A DNA stretch of 64,000 nt from Orbaceae bacterium BiB (GTDB taxonomy: Bacteria; Pseudomonadota; Gammaproteobacteria; Enterobacterales; Orbaceae), in NCBI GenBank assembly GCA_036251205.1, contig CP133958.1:1-64000 (forward strand). Direction: 5' to 3'. The translations under genes were made by a program, and so were the position numbers. This document shows, piece by piece, positions 1 to 9,710 of the stretch; the first letter of the stretch is position 1; each line of letters starts with the position of its first letter. The notes below the pieces were generated by a model. The model did no database searches, had not been told where the DNA came from, and saw only the letters and a list, made by a program, of their open reading frames with translations.

Positions 1-1224
1 AACGCCATGTCCCAATCCTAATCTGGTTAACGAAAAATCAGCAGGGAAAATATTTTTATACACAATGATCGCTAATAATTTTTCTTTATTAAACCAGCTA
101 ATATCATGGGCTAATTTATTTTTATAAATGAGGTATTCATTACAAATATTTTTAATCAGCCTGATATCATCTAAATATAATGATAAGGTATTTAAAAATG
201 TCTCTGAAAAATCGCTTGATATATTTCTACCCTCAAAGATTTCTCTCATTTTCCCCAATGAATTTGAATTATCCATAACGGGAATAATCGGTAAAATATA
301 ATCAAAAAATTTGGTGCGTTCTTTGGATTCAAAAATCTCATCTTTAATTAAGTAGAGAAATTTAATTGGTTTTGGCTTCTTTTTAGTCTGTTTTTTATTA
401 TAGGTATAATTCAACTCTCTTAATTTATTGAGAATCAAGTTGTCATCATAACGGTCAATATCTTCAAAAACGATATAGTTTAATTCTGATTTATCTAAAA
501 TATAAATAATTTCATTCAAGTATTTATCAAAATAGGATACATCACAACTAGATGTAGATATATCGATTTCATTCTCAAAGATTTTTAATTTGCTAATTAA
601 GTTTTTACCATTTTGTAAATTGATTATTTTATAAATAATAAATGTGATTAAACAAAGGAATGAAAACATCAATAGTAAAGCCATAGGATTGTTTTCACTT
701 TGCAATTTGGTTAACCAAGTTTTGTTGATAAAAATAAAACAGCATATAACTAATGATATGATCGCAGCCCAAATTATGTTAACCCATCTTTTTGATTCAC
801 TTGTCACTTTAAATTCGGTAGCAGGGATTTTTTCTGGATTAATTTGATGAATCAGTTGATTGATAATTTTTCTTTCTAACATCAATTCATCTTCAAAAGC
901 TAACTCGTCATCCTTCTTTTTACCTTTAATTTTTGACTCTAAAGTTGGTGAAAAATAAGAGAGTGAAATATGAATACCATTGAACTGTTTACCCACTTTT
1001 TTACGATTTTCTTCGTAAGTTTTTATCACACTACTTTTCCCTGATGCATAAGGACCAGTAATGGCTATATTAAGCAAATCATCTTCTTTGAATACAAAAT
1101 CAAGAGCTTCGGTATAGCCTTTCATTTCCTCATCAGTAAGGTGTGTAGGCGTAAGTTTTTCAAAGGTCAGTTTATCTTGGGGTTCTTGTGCTACTTGCTC
1201 TGATCCTTTTGGGCTATTTTCCAT
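1..1224 (-). CDS. YobI/KAP-like P-loop NTPase, membrane-associated (partial, 3' end beyond window)
   Basis: This is the N-terminal 408 codons of a protein that runs off the left edge. The frame is open from an ATG at 1222-1224. It shows an early FEKLTPTHLTDEE segment (about residues 21-33), a Walker A GPYASGKSS (57-65), two hydrophobic segments (about 148-167 and 181-200) and a Walker B-like IVFEDIDRYD (about 251-260). A P-loop followed by two membrane helices before Walker B is the layout of KAP-type NTPases, and the start resembles the YobI-like NTPase family. Such proteins are membrane-anchored STAND-like ATPases; some relatives are linked to phage defence or toxin loci, but nothing here proves that. 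No partner gene is visible, because the downstream side of this gene lies outside the window. The function is unknown beyond ATP binding. Confidence 0.75.
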   Translation of the reverse strand, partial: MENSPKGSEQVAQEPQDKLTFEKLTPTHLTDEEMKGYTEALDFVFKEDDLLNIAITGPYASGKSSVIKTYEENRKKVGKQFNGIHISLSYFSPTLESKIKGKKKDDELAFEDELMLERKIINQLIHQINPEKIPATEFKVTSESKRWVNIIWAAIISLVICCFIFINKTWLTKLQSENNPMALLLMFSFLCLITFIIYKIINLQNGKNLISKLKIFENEIDISTSSCDVSYFDKYLNEIIYILDKSELNYIVFEDIDRYDDNLILNKLRELNYTYNKKQTKKKPKPIKFLYLIKDEIFESKERTKFFDYILPIIPVMDNSNSLGKMREIFEGRNISSDFSETFLNTLSLYLDDIRLIKNICNEYLIYKNKLAHDISWFNKEKLLAIIVYKNIFPADFSLTRLGLGHGV

Positions 1225-1547
1225 TCTATATTCCTTATCATGATTTTTTACTTTTAAAACTAATCACTTTGTTTATAAAATATATTGTTATTTTCAATCA
1301 ATAATTCTTGAGGTAATAAGTACTTTATTGAGATTTTGACATATCGTTACTATCTTAATTCTTATTAGATTATCTAAACAAACTAAGTTGCTGGCTAAAT
1401 ATAACACAATTTGACCGTGAGTTAAAAGACTAGCCTGTAGCGTTATAATGACTTGCGGAAAATTGATTTAATTAATGGTAATCTTTTGATTTTTTATATT
1501 ATATTAACTATTTGAACATCAGAATTTTGATAAATGGATAATCTATA
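1225..1547. other. intergenic stretch, 323 bp
   Basis: AT-rich non-coding DNA between the 5' end of the P-loop NTPase gene and the 3' end of the next minus-strand gene. It should hold the NTPase promoter. I see no convincing terminator, RNA gene or repeat in it. Confidence 0.5.
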
Positions 1548-2762
1548 TCATCCCTTCTGTTTAAAATGCTGAATTAGATCGATAATCCCGTTCTTAACGA
1601 TAAAATAAGCACTGTAACTCAGCGCCCATACAACATACAGTGATAGAGCGTAAAAGCTAATGAGGTGAGTGGTATAACCAGCAAAATCATATGGATAATA
1701 TTGAATTTGGGTAAAATAGAGCCAAAGTAACAATGGCAAACTTGCTAACGCGGAAATCAGATAAAACATATAGTAAGATTTAGGAACCCGGTGTAGCCAA
1801 TAATCGTTAAGATGATATATCCCTTCAATATTTACAACTTGGGTAACAAAGTGTCTAGGGGTTAATTCGACAGCTCTAATTTTTCCTAGCGAGCTTGATG
1901 CTTTTATCTTATCCATCATTATTGGTGATTGCACAAAGCAATCCAGATCACCAACCGAAATATAATATTTAGAGTCATCATAGTGTATCTTACCTTCTAT
2001 AATATTGATGGCATAGATAGGATAAGGATAAAGTTTGCTATGAATAAAAAAGCAGTAAATAATTGCTAGACTAAGTATTATTAACGTAATGGTCGATAAT
2101 AAGTTGGAACCATAAAGATTAACCATCAATAGAATCAACAGTAGTGGAAGAAATAGCAAAAAGCCAATTGCCCATGCAGAAGGGGGATAATCTTGATAGT
2201 GACATTTTGTTAATGTTGCTCGTTCTTTTTTAGTTGCTTGTCGTTGACCCAGTATACGAATATGTTTTTTTTCAGTTGGTGATGCATTATAGGCTTTTTG
2301 CCAACAATCAAACCAAGCTAAGGACTCTTTTTGTTGGTTAAAAAAATTGACCCCATTAATATCAACGACATAATTTTTGCGTTTACCCCGAATAACTAAG
2401 TAGCGATCTCGATCGCCTACACGTTGATTGAGTGCGTTGATAATATCTACCGTACCTAAGTAAAAAATATCTACTTTTAATCCACCCAGTGTATTATAAC
2501 TGTAACCACCAGCCGCAGCGCCATAAGAGGAGATACTTTTAGTCATTAAGGGTTCATTTTCAATTAAGTAGATTTCGGGTCTGAATGTTTCTTTCGGAAA
2601 TTGGTATTTTAGTCCAGCAACTTCATCATCGGTTAATAACCGATAAGGTCGGTAATAATCAGCAGGATCGCCGTTATATGACATATGGTACACGTAGACA
2701 AAAATACCATAAATAGCTGCACCTATGGCTATGATGGTAGCCAATCCCAAAACTATACCCAT
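1548..2762 (-). CDS. multi-pass membrane protein of unknown function (weak IgaA-like layout)
   Basis: 404 residues. An N-terminal membrane helix (about 2-26) is followed by a soluble domain of roughly 165 residues, a helix pair (about 193-240), a second soluble domain and two more C-terminal helices (about 330-352 and 363-390). I do not recognise the family securely. The order helix, cytosolic domain, helix pair, cytosolic domain, helix, and the short stretch YISVGDLD...VNIEGIYHLNDYWLHR, recall the N-terminal half of IgaA/YrfF, the inner-membrane brake on the Rcs phosphorelay, but IgaA is about 700 residues and the similarity is impressionistic. The gene is alone on the minus strand, with the NTPase downstream across 323 bp and nfsA diverging from it. 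Confidence 0.7.
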   Translation of the reverse strand: MGIVLGLATIIAIGAAIYGIFVYVYHMSYNGDPADYYRPYRLLTDDEVAGLKYQFPKETFRPEIYLIENEPLMTKSISSYGAAAGGYSYNTLGGLKVDIFYLGTVDIINALNQRVGDRDRYLVIRGKRKNYVVDINGVNFFNQQKESLAWFDCWQKAYNASPTEKKHIRILGQRQATKKERATLTKCHYQDYPPSAWAIGFLLFLPLLLILLMVNLYGSNLLSTITLIILSLAIIYCFFIHSKLYPYPIYAINIIEGKIHYDDSKYYISVGDLDCFVQSPIMMDKIKASSSLGKIRAVELTPRHFVTQVVNIEGIYHLNDYWLHRVPKSYYMFYLISALASLPLLLWLYFTQIQYYPYDFAGYTTHLISFYALSLYVVWALSYSAYFIVKNGIIDLIQHFKQKG

Positions 2763-2989
2763 ATTATCTTATCATTTATTATTCTATTTTTTGACAATTG
2801 TAACATAATGTATTTTGATTAGAAGTCTCTGACATAGAGATGCCAATCTAGGATTGATAAATAAATCTATAACGCACTTTTTACTATTTTGAAACATACT
2901 ATCTTTACACTAACTTCCCTTTACTAGTTGGTTGATAAAGTGGTAATGTTTAACACATTATTCTTTTTAACTTAATGGATTATTTTGTT

Positions 2990-3715
2990 ATGACGAATTC
3001 AACCATCGATTTATTATGTCAACACCGTTCTATCCGTTCTTATTTAGCTAAACCTGTTACTGAACAAGATATTTCTGCTATTTTTTCAGCAGCCAGTCAT
3101 GCTTCAAGTTCAAGCTTTTTACAGTGTTCAACGATTATTCGTATTACTGATCACGATAAACGTAGTCAGCTTGCCCATTATGCAGGGGATCAAACTTATG
3201 TTGCTAGTGCTGCTGAGTTTTGGGTATTTTGCGCTGATTTTAATCGCCACATACAAATTGAGCCTTCCCTGAATTTAGGCAAAGCTGAACAGCTTCTTTT
3301 AGGCTGTGTTGATACCGCAATTATGGCACAAAATGCGGTGATTGCCGCCGAGTCTTTAGGATTGGGTTGTGTCTATATTGGCGGTATTCGTAACCACATT
3401 GATAAGGTAACTGAACTGTTAAATTTACCAAAGTTTGTATTACCATTATTTGGTTTGTGTATCGGCTACCCCGATCAATCTCCAGAAATTAAACCTCGCT
3501 TACCGCAAGCATTAGTCATGTTTAACGATCAGTATCAGCCTGTTGATAAAGCTATTTTAGCTCACTATGATCAGCAGATGAATGAGTATTATGGTGCACG
3601 TTCTACGCATAAAAAAGCGGGAGGATGGAGTGATAAATTGACAGGGACTATTAATAAAGAACAGCGTGATTTTATGCTAGATTATTTACATAAACAGGGT
3701 TGGATCACTAAATAA
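2990..3715 (+). CDS. nfsA: oxygen-insensitive NADPH nitroreductase NfsA
   Basis: FMN-dependent nitroreductase that reduces nitroaromatics and quinones by two-electron steps with NADPH, in the cytosol. The sequence follows E. coli NfsA closely along its length: CQHRSIRSY near the start, SSSSFLQCSTIIRITD, AAEFWVFCADFNRH, AEQLLLG.VDTAIMAQNA, LGCVYIGGIRN, LPLFGLCIGYP and the C-terminal DYLHKQGW. I place the start at the second ATG (2990), because E. coli NfsA begins at the matching residue and a GGA lies about ten bases upstream; the in-frame ATG at 2975 would add five residues. Its stop codon shares one base with the start of the phosphatase downstream, so the two are probably co-translated. Confidence 0.93.
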   Translation: MTNSTIDLLCQHRSIRSYLAKPVTEQDISAIFSAASHASSSSFLQCSTIIRITDHDKRSQLAHYAGDQTYVASAAEFWVFCADFNRHIQIEPSLNLGKAEQLLLGCVDTAIMAQNAVIAAESLGLGCVYIGGIRNHIDKVTELLNLPKFVLPLFGLCIGYPDQSPEIKPRLPQALVMFNDQYQPVDKAILAHYDQQMNEYYGARSTHKKAGGWSDKLTGTINKEQRDFMLDYLHKQGWITK

Positions 3716-4878
3716 TGAATAAGTTGCAATTAGCACAGGTTGTTGTTTTTAGCCGTCATGGTATACGAACTCCGTTACCAAATACGATTCGTTTTTTGCA
3801 AACGGCTACCCCTAAACAGTGGCCAGCATGGCACTGTTCACCTGGCTATTTGACTACGCGTGGTGGTGCATTAGAGAGTTATTTTGGTGACTATTTTTGT
3901 CAGTGGCTACAACATCATCAGCTTGAGCTATCTGCAAAAGATGTTTACGTCTATGCTAATAGTTTACAGCGCACTGTTGCGACGGCGCAGTATTTTACCT
4001 TAGGTGGATTTGCAGGACTTGATATTCCTATTCACCATAAATACGCGATAGAGCAGATGGATGATATTTTTAATCCCGTCATTCGTAATAATTCAGTCGA
4101 ATTTAACGCTGCGGTTGTTGACGATCTGCGACGCTATACCGGGTCGACACAGTTGATTGAAAATCTAGATAAAAAATTGATGCCAGCTTATGATTTATTG
4201 GCCGATATTTTAGATTATCAGCACTCTGCACTTTATCAGCAATATCAGTGTAAGTTTTCACAGTTGCCAACCTGTTTAGATCTTGTGTCACTCGAGGAAC
4301 CTATTTTGCAAGGTCCTCTTGCGTTAGGGACCGCTATTGCTGATGCTTTTACTTTGCAGCACTATTCAGGATTTGCTAAACATGATGTGGCATGGGGAAT
4401 GATTGATACACCAAAGCAGTGGCAGATGATTGCTGATATTAAGAATCAATATATCAATTTACTATTTAAATCCCCAGTCCTTGCAAAACATATGGCTCGT
4501 CCGTTAGTTGAGTTAATCAATCGTTTATTTAAAACAAGGCAGCATAAACTGGCAATATTAGTCGGTCATGATAGTAATATTGCCAGTTTATTCGGTGCGC
4601 TTAATATTACTCATGAGCCATTACCACTACAATTTGAGGGAACACCCATTGGTGGCAAATTACTCTTTTGCCGCTGGCATGATAGTAAGACGATGCAAGA
4701 TTATTTTAGTGCTGAATATGTTTATCCTACCGATGAACAGTTACATAATGCGACGCCAATCAGCCGAACATCACCGCCTCAGCATGTTAAATTAACGTTA
4801 TCTAATCTTGAGCCAAATCAACAAGGTCTTTATTTATGGGATGATGTTGTACAAAAAATAGCTCAATATTTATCTTAG
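3715..4878 (+). CDS. histidine-type acid phosphatase, no signal peptide
   Basis: 387-residue member of the histidine acid phosphatase family (AppA/Agp type). It carries the catalytic SRHGIRTP motif at about residues 13-20 and the distal proton-donor motif GHDSNIA at about 283-289. Family members in E. coli (glucose-1-phosphatase, phytase) are periplasmic with cleaved leaders. Here the catalytic motif starts 13 residues from the initiator, there is no hydrophobic leader, and an in-frame TAA lies at 3709-3711, two codons before the ATG, so no longer form exists. The product should be cytosolic unless exported unusually. The ATG overlaps the nfsA stop by one base. The substrate cannot be told from sequence. 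Confidence 0.85.
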   Translation: MNKLQLAQVVVFSRHGIRTPLPNTIRFLQTATPKQWPAWHCSPGYLTTRGGALESYFGDYFCQWLQHHQLELSAKDVYVYANSLQRTVATAQYFTLGGFAGLDIPIHHKYAIEQMDDIFNPVIRNNSVEFNAAVVDDLRRYTGSTQLIENLDKKLMPAYDLLADILDYQHSALYQQYQCKFSQLPTCLDLVSLEEPILQGPLALGTAIADAFTLQHYSGFAKHDVAWGMIDTPKQWQMIADIKNQYINLLFKSPVLAKHMARPLVELINRLFKTRQHKLAILVGHDSNIASLFGALNITHEPLPLQFEGTPIGGKLLFCRWHDSKTMQDYFSAEYVYPTDEQLHNATPISRTSPPQHVKLTLSNLEPNQQGLYLWDDVVQKIAQYLS

Positions 4879-4927
4879 TCGTTTTAGTGGGTTATGGAAA
4901 AGTGACAAAATATAAGTGAGGGTTGTT

Positions 4928-5776
4928 ATGAGGTTATTACGTTATGGTGTAAAAGGGCAAGAAAAGCCAGCAATATTAGATGATAAAGAACAGATCCGCG
5001 ACTTAAGTGATATCGTGACTGATTTAGATTCTACAACCTTAAGTCTTGAACTTCTGACGAAACTCAAAGAACTTGATCTCAACACGTTACCAATCATTGA
5101 TAAATCGGTACGCATTGCACCTTGTGTCGGTAAAGTCGGTAAATTTATCTGTATTGGTTTGAACTATAAAGAGCATGCTAAAGAGACGGGTGCCAATATT
5201 CCTAAAGAGCCGATTATTTTTAATAAATGGACGAGTGCCATTATTGGTGCTAATGACAACGTGTTATTACCACGAGGCTCGACTCATACTGATTGGGAAG
5301 TTGAGCTCGGGATTGTCATTGGTAAAGAGGGTAAATACCTAACCGAAGAGGATGCCCTGTCTTACGTTGCTGGTTACTGTGTGGTCAATGATATCTCTGA
5401 ACGTGAGTACCAAAGTCGTCGTGGTGGTACATGGGATAAAGGTAAAGGTTGTGATACTTTTGGTCCGATCGGCCCTTGGTTAGTGACGACTGATGAAATT
5501 ACCGATCCTCAAAAATTAGAGCTCTGGCTAGAAGTGGATGGTAAACGTTATCAACATGGTAATACTGATGATATGATTTTTACTGTTAAACAGATTATTA
5601 GCTATGTAAGCCAATTTATGAGTTTACAACCAGGTGATATTATTGCAACTGGCACCCCTCCTGGCGTCGGTCTTGGGATAAAACCGAATCCTATTTATCT
5701 TAAAGCGGGACAAACAATGCGTTTAGGTATTGAAAAACTCGGTATACAGCAACAGAAAGTGATAAGTGAAGATTAG
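4928..5776 (+). CDS. fumarylacetoacetate hydrolase (FAH) family protein
   Basis: 282-residue FAH-fold enzyme, a family of Mg-dependent hydrolases, decarboxylases and hydratases that act on 2-oxo or 1,3-dicarbonyl acids. Visible family features are FICIGLNYKEHAKETG, the metal-binding DWEVELGIVIGKEG segment, VAGYCVVNDISERE, the glycine-rich GKGCDTFGPIGPWLVT and the C-terminal PGDIIATGTPPGVG. The start is taken at ATG 4928, with GAGGG six to ten bases upstream; an in-frame GTG four codons earlier overlaps that ribosome-binding site. Closest in general type to ureidoglycolate lyase-like and 2-hydroxyhepta-2,4-diene-1,7-dioate isomerase-like annotations, but substrate specificity cannot be assigned. 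It follows the phosphatase by 49 bp on the same strand. Confidence 0.88.
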   Translation: MRLLRYGVKGQEKPAILDDKEQIRDLSDIVTDLDSTTLSLELLTKLKELDLNTLPIIDKSVRIAPCVGKVGKFICIGLNYKEHAKETGANIPKEPIIFNKWTSAIIGANDNVLLPRGSTHTDWEVELGIVIGKEGKYLTEEDALSYVAGYCVVNDISEREYQSRRGGTWDKGKGCDTFGPIGPWLVTTDEITDPQKLELWLEVDGKRYQHGNTDDMIFTVKQIISYVSQFMSLQPGDIIATGTPPGVGLGIKPNPIYLKAGQTMRLGIEKLGIQQQKVISED

Positions 5777-5840
5777 CGTTTAAGTGATTAAATTATTGAT
5801 GAGAACAAGGAAAGGGTAATCTTTTATGCTAACTTTTGTG

Positions 5841-5846
5841 TATAAT
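5841..5846 (+). promoter_or_regulatory. probable -10 element upstream of aat
   Basis: A perfect TATAAT lies about 40 bases before the aat start codon. No equally good -35 hexamer is visible, so this is a likely but unproven promoter. Confidence 0.45.
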
Positions 5847-5886
5847 ATACCAAGATTTAATTAACTAATTAATATTGGGCGAGATT

Positions 5887-6579
5887 GTGCCGCTGTATGC
5901 TTTAGATGATGTATTAACATTCCCCGATCCCCTTGATGCTTTAGATGATCCCAATGGTTTATTAGCCATTGGGGGGGATCTGTCTGCTGAGCGATTACTT
6001 GTTGCTTATCAGCAAGGGATTTTTCCTTGGTTCGGTGACGATGAGCCTATTTTATGGTGGTCGCCAGATCCTAGAGCTGTGCTTAATCCTCATCAATTTA
6101 ATGCTAATCGAAGTTTTAAAAAATTTTTAAACAAGTGCGATTATCAAGTGACAATTAATACGGATTTTGCAGGCGTAGTGCAAGGTTGTGCTAATAATCA
6201 TGACGAAACATGGATTACCGAGCAAATGATCGGAGCCTATAGACAACTGCATCAATTAGGTTTTGCGCATTCTATTGAAGTTTGGCAAAATAGCCATCTA
6301 ATTGGCGGTCTCTATGGGGTTGCACAAGGCGCTCTATTTTGCGGTGAGTCGATGTTTAGTTTACAAAGTAATGCGTCAAAAATCGGTTTATATGCTTTCT
6401 GCCATCATTTTATTCGTCATGGCGGAAAATTAATTGATTGCCAAGTACTTAATGATCACACGGCGTCTTTGGGTGCAATAGAGATACCGAGAATACAATA
6501 TTTATCGCAATTACCGCAATTACAAACGGCGCTTGTTGCAGCTAACTGTTATCACCAACAATCTATTCAATATGATTAA
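5887..6579 (+). CDS. aat: leucyl/phenylalanyl-tRNA--protein transferase
   Basis: Transfers Leu or Phe from aminoacyl-tRNA to N-terminal Lys/Arg of proteins, creating N-degrons for ClpS-ClpAP. Family signatures are clear: [70 protein letters not shown] and [19 protein letters not shown]. About 230 residues, normal for the family. The GTG at 5887 puts the start at the E. coli-like distance before the FPDP segment; the in-frame TTG at 5875 would add four residues and the initiation site is not settled. The yejA start follows within 20 bases, so aat may be transcribed with yejABEF. Confidence 0.93.
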   Translation: MPLYALDDVLTFPDPLDALDDPNGLLAIGGDLSAERLLVAYQQGIFPWFGDDEPILWWSPDPRAVLNPHQFNANRSFKKFLNKCDYQVTINTDFAGVVQGCANNHDETWITEQMIGAYRQLHQLGFAHSIEVWQNSHLIGGLYGVAQGALFCGESMFSLQSNASKIGLYAFCHHFIRHGGKLIDCQVLNDHTASLGAIEIPRIQYLSQLPQLQTALVAANCYHQQSIQYD

Positions 6580-6594
6580 AGAGTGGAGAAAAGG

Positions 6595-8604
6595 ATGTTT
6601 CAATATATAAAATCAGTTGTGCAACGATTACTATTATCTGTCTGCCTTGGCGGATTAAGTATATTGCCCGCTGTTGCTAATATTGATAAGCCAGTGAAGT
6701 CATCGGTAACGGCAAACCAGCATGATAATGAACAGAAAAATTATTATGCCACACATCTTAATTATGATGATCCTGTAGAATTGATAGAATCAACCGATTT
6801 AAATCAGGTTATCGATTCCCATATTTTAGCTAAACAATCAATTAGGGCCCCTGAAAAAATTTTTATTCAAAGTGCTTTTGCGTTGATTGGTCGACCTAAA
6901 TATAAAACAGGTTTTACCCATTTTGATTATGTTAATCCGAATGCGCCCAAAGGCGGCGAAATTAAATTTGCACAAATCGGCACCTATGATAATTTTAACC
7001 GTTACAGTAGTCGCGGAGCGCCAGAACGAAGTTCTGATTCACTATATGAAACACTATTTGTGCAATCTGATGATGAACTTAGTAGCTATTATCCGTTGCT
7101 CGCAACCTCTATTCGCTATTCAGATAAATATCAGTGGGCAGAAGTCACTTTAAATCCGAATGCTCATTTTAGTGATGGTGCACCGCTCACGGCCAAGGAT
7201 GTTGAGTTTACCTTTAACAAATTGATGACTGAAGGCGTTTCTCAGTATCGTGTTTATAATGAAGGGGTCAAAGTGATGGCTCTTGATACACATAGAGTTC
7301 GTTTTGAAATTCCAGAATCTAATCGCGAACGATTATTAACATTAGTGGGTAATTTTATGGTCCTACCGAAGCATTTTTGGCAGGACAAAAACTTTGCTGA
7401 ACCCTTAGTAACGCCACCTATTGGTAGTGGTCCTTATATTGCTGCTGATTATAAGCTAGGCCAGTATGCAATTTATCAACGAGATCCTAACTATTGGGGA
7501 CAAAGCTTACCAGTTAATCAAGGGCGTTATAACTTTGCAACTAAACGTAACGATTACTATTTTGATGATAGTGTGGCATTAGAGGCGTTTAAAGCTGGCG
7601 AGTATGATTTTCGCCCAGAAAGTCAACCCAAAAACTGGTTTACTCAATATCAAGGGCCATATTTTGATAGCCACTATATTATTAAAAAAGAAGATGCGGT
7701 AACAACAGCGGTAGATACTCGTTGGCTGGCGTTTAATATGGAGCGCCCGCTATTTAAAGATATTCGAGTGCGTCAGGCATTAACCCTTGCTTTTGATTTT
7801 GCTTGGCTTAACCACGCTTTTTATTATGATAGTTATAAACAGCCGATGAGTTTTTTTGAAAGTACTCAATATGCCGCGGTTGGTAAACCCTCAGCTTTGG
7901 AGCTAGCTTGGTTATTACCTTATAAAAAAATAGTTCCTGAATCGGTGTTTGGTGAAGCCTATCATTTACCACAGAGTAGCGGAGATGGTTTTAATCGCGA
8001 GAATCTGTTAAAAGCAAAAGCACTGCTTGAACAAGCGGGTTGGCAGATTAAGGATCAGCGATTGGTCAATACACAAACAGGTGAACCGTTTGAATTTGAG
8101 TTACTGACTTATATGGGATCTGATATTAAGTATGCTATTCCATACCAACAGAATTTAGCTAAATTAGGTATTAAGATGAATATTAATTCGGTTGATTATG
8201 CACAAATTAATTCTCGTCTACGTTCGCGTGATTACGATATGATGCCAACGAATTATGTTGCGATACCTTATCCTACTTCACAATTAATTATCCTTTGGGG
8301 CAGTGATTACCTTAATTCTACGTGGAATTCATCTGCACTACATAATGAAGCCATTGATGGGTTAATTAAACAGATTCCTAAGTACAGTAATGATGAAGCT
8401 CAGCTTACCGCGTTGGGGCGTGCTTTAGATCGTGTATTAACTCACGAATACCCGATGATTCCAATGTGGTCACCGCGAAATATCTATTATGCTTATTGGA
8501 ATAAATTTGCACAACCAGAGGTGAAACCACTTTACGCCATTGGTGCCGATACTTGGTGGTATGATACTGATAGTGCCGCTAAATTACCGAAAAACAAGCA
8601 ATAA
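6595..8604 (+). CDS. yejA: peptide ABC transporter substrate-binding protein YejA
   Basis: Periplasmic solute-binding component (SBP family 5) of the YejABEF importer, which in enterobacteria takes up oligopeptides and microcin C. A signal peptide is visible (hydrophobic core LLLSVCLGGLSILPAVA). The mature part has YVNPNAPKGGEIKFAQIGTYDNFN, LYETLF, FSDGAPLTAKDVEFTFNKL, LPKHFW and VRQALTLAFDF, all typical of the YejA branch. The ATG at 6595 has GGAG six to ten bases upstream; an in-frame GTG at 6583 would add four residues. It is a little longer than E. coli YejA, with an extra polar stretch between leader and domain. First gene of a complete yejABEF operon. Confidence 0.93.
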   Translation: MFQYIKSVVQRLLLSVCLGGLSILPAVANIDKPVKSSVTANQHDNEQKNYYATHLNYDDPVELIESTDLNQVIDSHILAKQSIRAPEKIFIQSAFALIGRPKYKTGFTHFDYVNPNAPKGGEIKFAQIGTYDNFNRYSSRGAPERSSDSLYETLFVQSDDELSSYYPLLATSIRYSDKYQWAEVTLNPNAHFSDGAPLTAKDVEFTFNKLMTEGVSQYRVYNEGVKVMALDTHRVRFEIPESNRERLLTLVGNFMVLPKHFWQDKNFAEPLVTPPIGSGPYIAADYKLGQYAIYQRDPNYWGQSLPVNQGRYNFATKRNDYYFDDSVALEAFKAGEYDFRPESQPKNWFTQYQGPYFDSHYIIKKEDAVTTAVDTRWLAFNMERPLFKDIRVRQALTLAFDFAWLNHAFYYDSYKQPMSFFESTQYAAVGKPSALELAWLLPYKKIVPESVFGEAYHLPQSSGDGFNRENLLKAKALLEQAGWQIKDQRLVNTQTGEPFEFELLTYMGSDIKYAIPYQQNLAKLGIKMNINSVDYAQINSRLRSRDYDMMPTNYVAIPYPTSQLIILWGSDYLNSTWNSSALHNEAIDGLIKQIPKYSNDEAQLTALGRALDRVLTHEYPMIPMWSPRNIYYAYWNKFAQPEVKPLYAIGADTWWYDTDSAAKLPKNKQ

Positions 8605-8632
8605 TAGTTATGAGAAGAAAGGATAAAATAGT

Positions 8633-9709
8633 ATGTTAAGTTACCTTATTCGTCGGTTATTATTAATCATTCCGACGTTACTCATTATATTGACGATTAA
8701 CTTTTTTATTGTGCAAATTGCGCCAGGTGGTCCTGTTGATCAGGCAATTTCGATGTTAGAGATGGGGCCTCAATCCGCCGGTCAAGGATTACTACCCGGT
8801 AGTTCAACGCAATCAATCAATAGTAATGCGAATTTATATAAAGGTTCTAAAGGGCTTGACCCGCAGATTATTGCAGCCATTGAAAAGCAGTATGGTTTTG
8901 ATAAACCGATTTGGCAACGCTATATTGATACCATTAAAAACTTTATCTGTTTTGATTTTGGTAATAGTTTTTTTAAAAGTGAATCAGTGACCGGATTAAT
9001 TATTAAAAGTCTCCCCGTCTCAATCTCATTAGGTTTGTGGAGTACACTACTTATCTATTTTATTTCGATTCCACTCGGTATCCGTAAGGCGGTTAAAGAC
9101 GGTTCAGCATTCGATTTCTGGTCTAGTATGATAATTATTATTGGCTATGCTATTCCCTCTTTTTTATTGGCTGTGTTATTAATAATTTTATTCGCAGGAA
9201 GTAGTTACTTTGATATTTTTCCATTGCGGGGGCTTATCTCGTCGAATTTTGCTGATTTAGATACTTGGGGCAAAATTAAAGACTATTTTTGGCATATGTG
9301 TTTACCCATAATTGCTATGGTTGTAAGTGGCTTTGCGTCACTAACTATGTTAACTAAAAATTCTTTTTTAGATGAGATCCGTAAACAGTATGTCGTGACA
9401 GCTAGGGCAAAGGGATTAAGTGAAAAACAGATTTTATATCGACATGTATTTCGTAATGCTACTTTATTGTTTGTGTCGGGATTTCCTGCGGCATTTGTGG
9501 GAATTTTATTTACTGGCGCACTGCTAATTGAAATTATTTTTTCATTGAATGGCTTGGGTTTACTGGGTTATGAAGCGATAATTCAACGAGATTATCCGGT
9601 TATTTTTGGGACATTATATATTTTTACTTTAATTGGTTTAGTTACCAAGTTAATTAGTGATCTAATGTATATGCTAATTGATCCGCGTATTGATTTTGAG
9701 GGGCGCTAA
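8633..9709 (+). CDS. yejB: peptide ABC transporter permease YejB
   Basis: Inner-membrane permease of the Yej importer (DppB family), 358 residues with about six membrane helices. It begins with [24 protein letters not shown] and carries the binding-protein-dependent permease loop (about residues 243-275, [21 protein letters not shown]) that docks on the ATPase. A good ribosome-binding site (AAAGGA) precedes the ATG. It pairs with YejE, whose start follows one base after this stop. Confidence 0.94.
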   Translation: MLSYLIRRLLLIIPTLLIILTINFFIVQIAPGGPVDQAISMLEMGPQSAGQGLLPGSSTQSINSNANLYKGSKGLDPQIIAAIEKQYGFDKPIWQRYIDTIKNFICFDFGNSFFKSESVTGLIIKSLPVSISLGLWSTLLIYFISIPLGIRKAVKDGSAFDFWSSMIIIIGYAIPSFLLAVLLIILFAGSSYFDIFPLRGLISSNFADLDTWGKIKDYFWHMCLPIIAMVVSGFASLTMLTKNSFLDEIRKQYVVTARAKGLSEKQILYRHVFRNATLLFVSGFPAAFVGILFTGALLIEIIFSLNGLGLLGYEAIIQRDYPVIFGTLYIFTLIGLVTKLISDLMYMLIDPRIDFEGR

Positions 9710-9710
9710 G

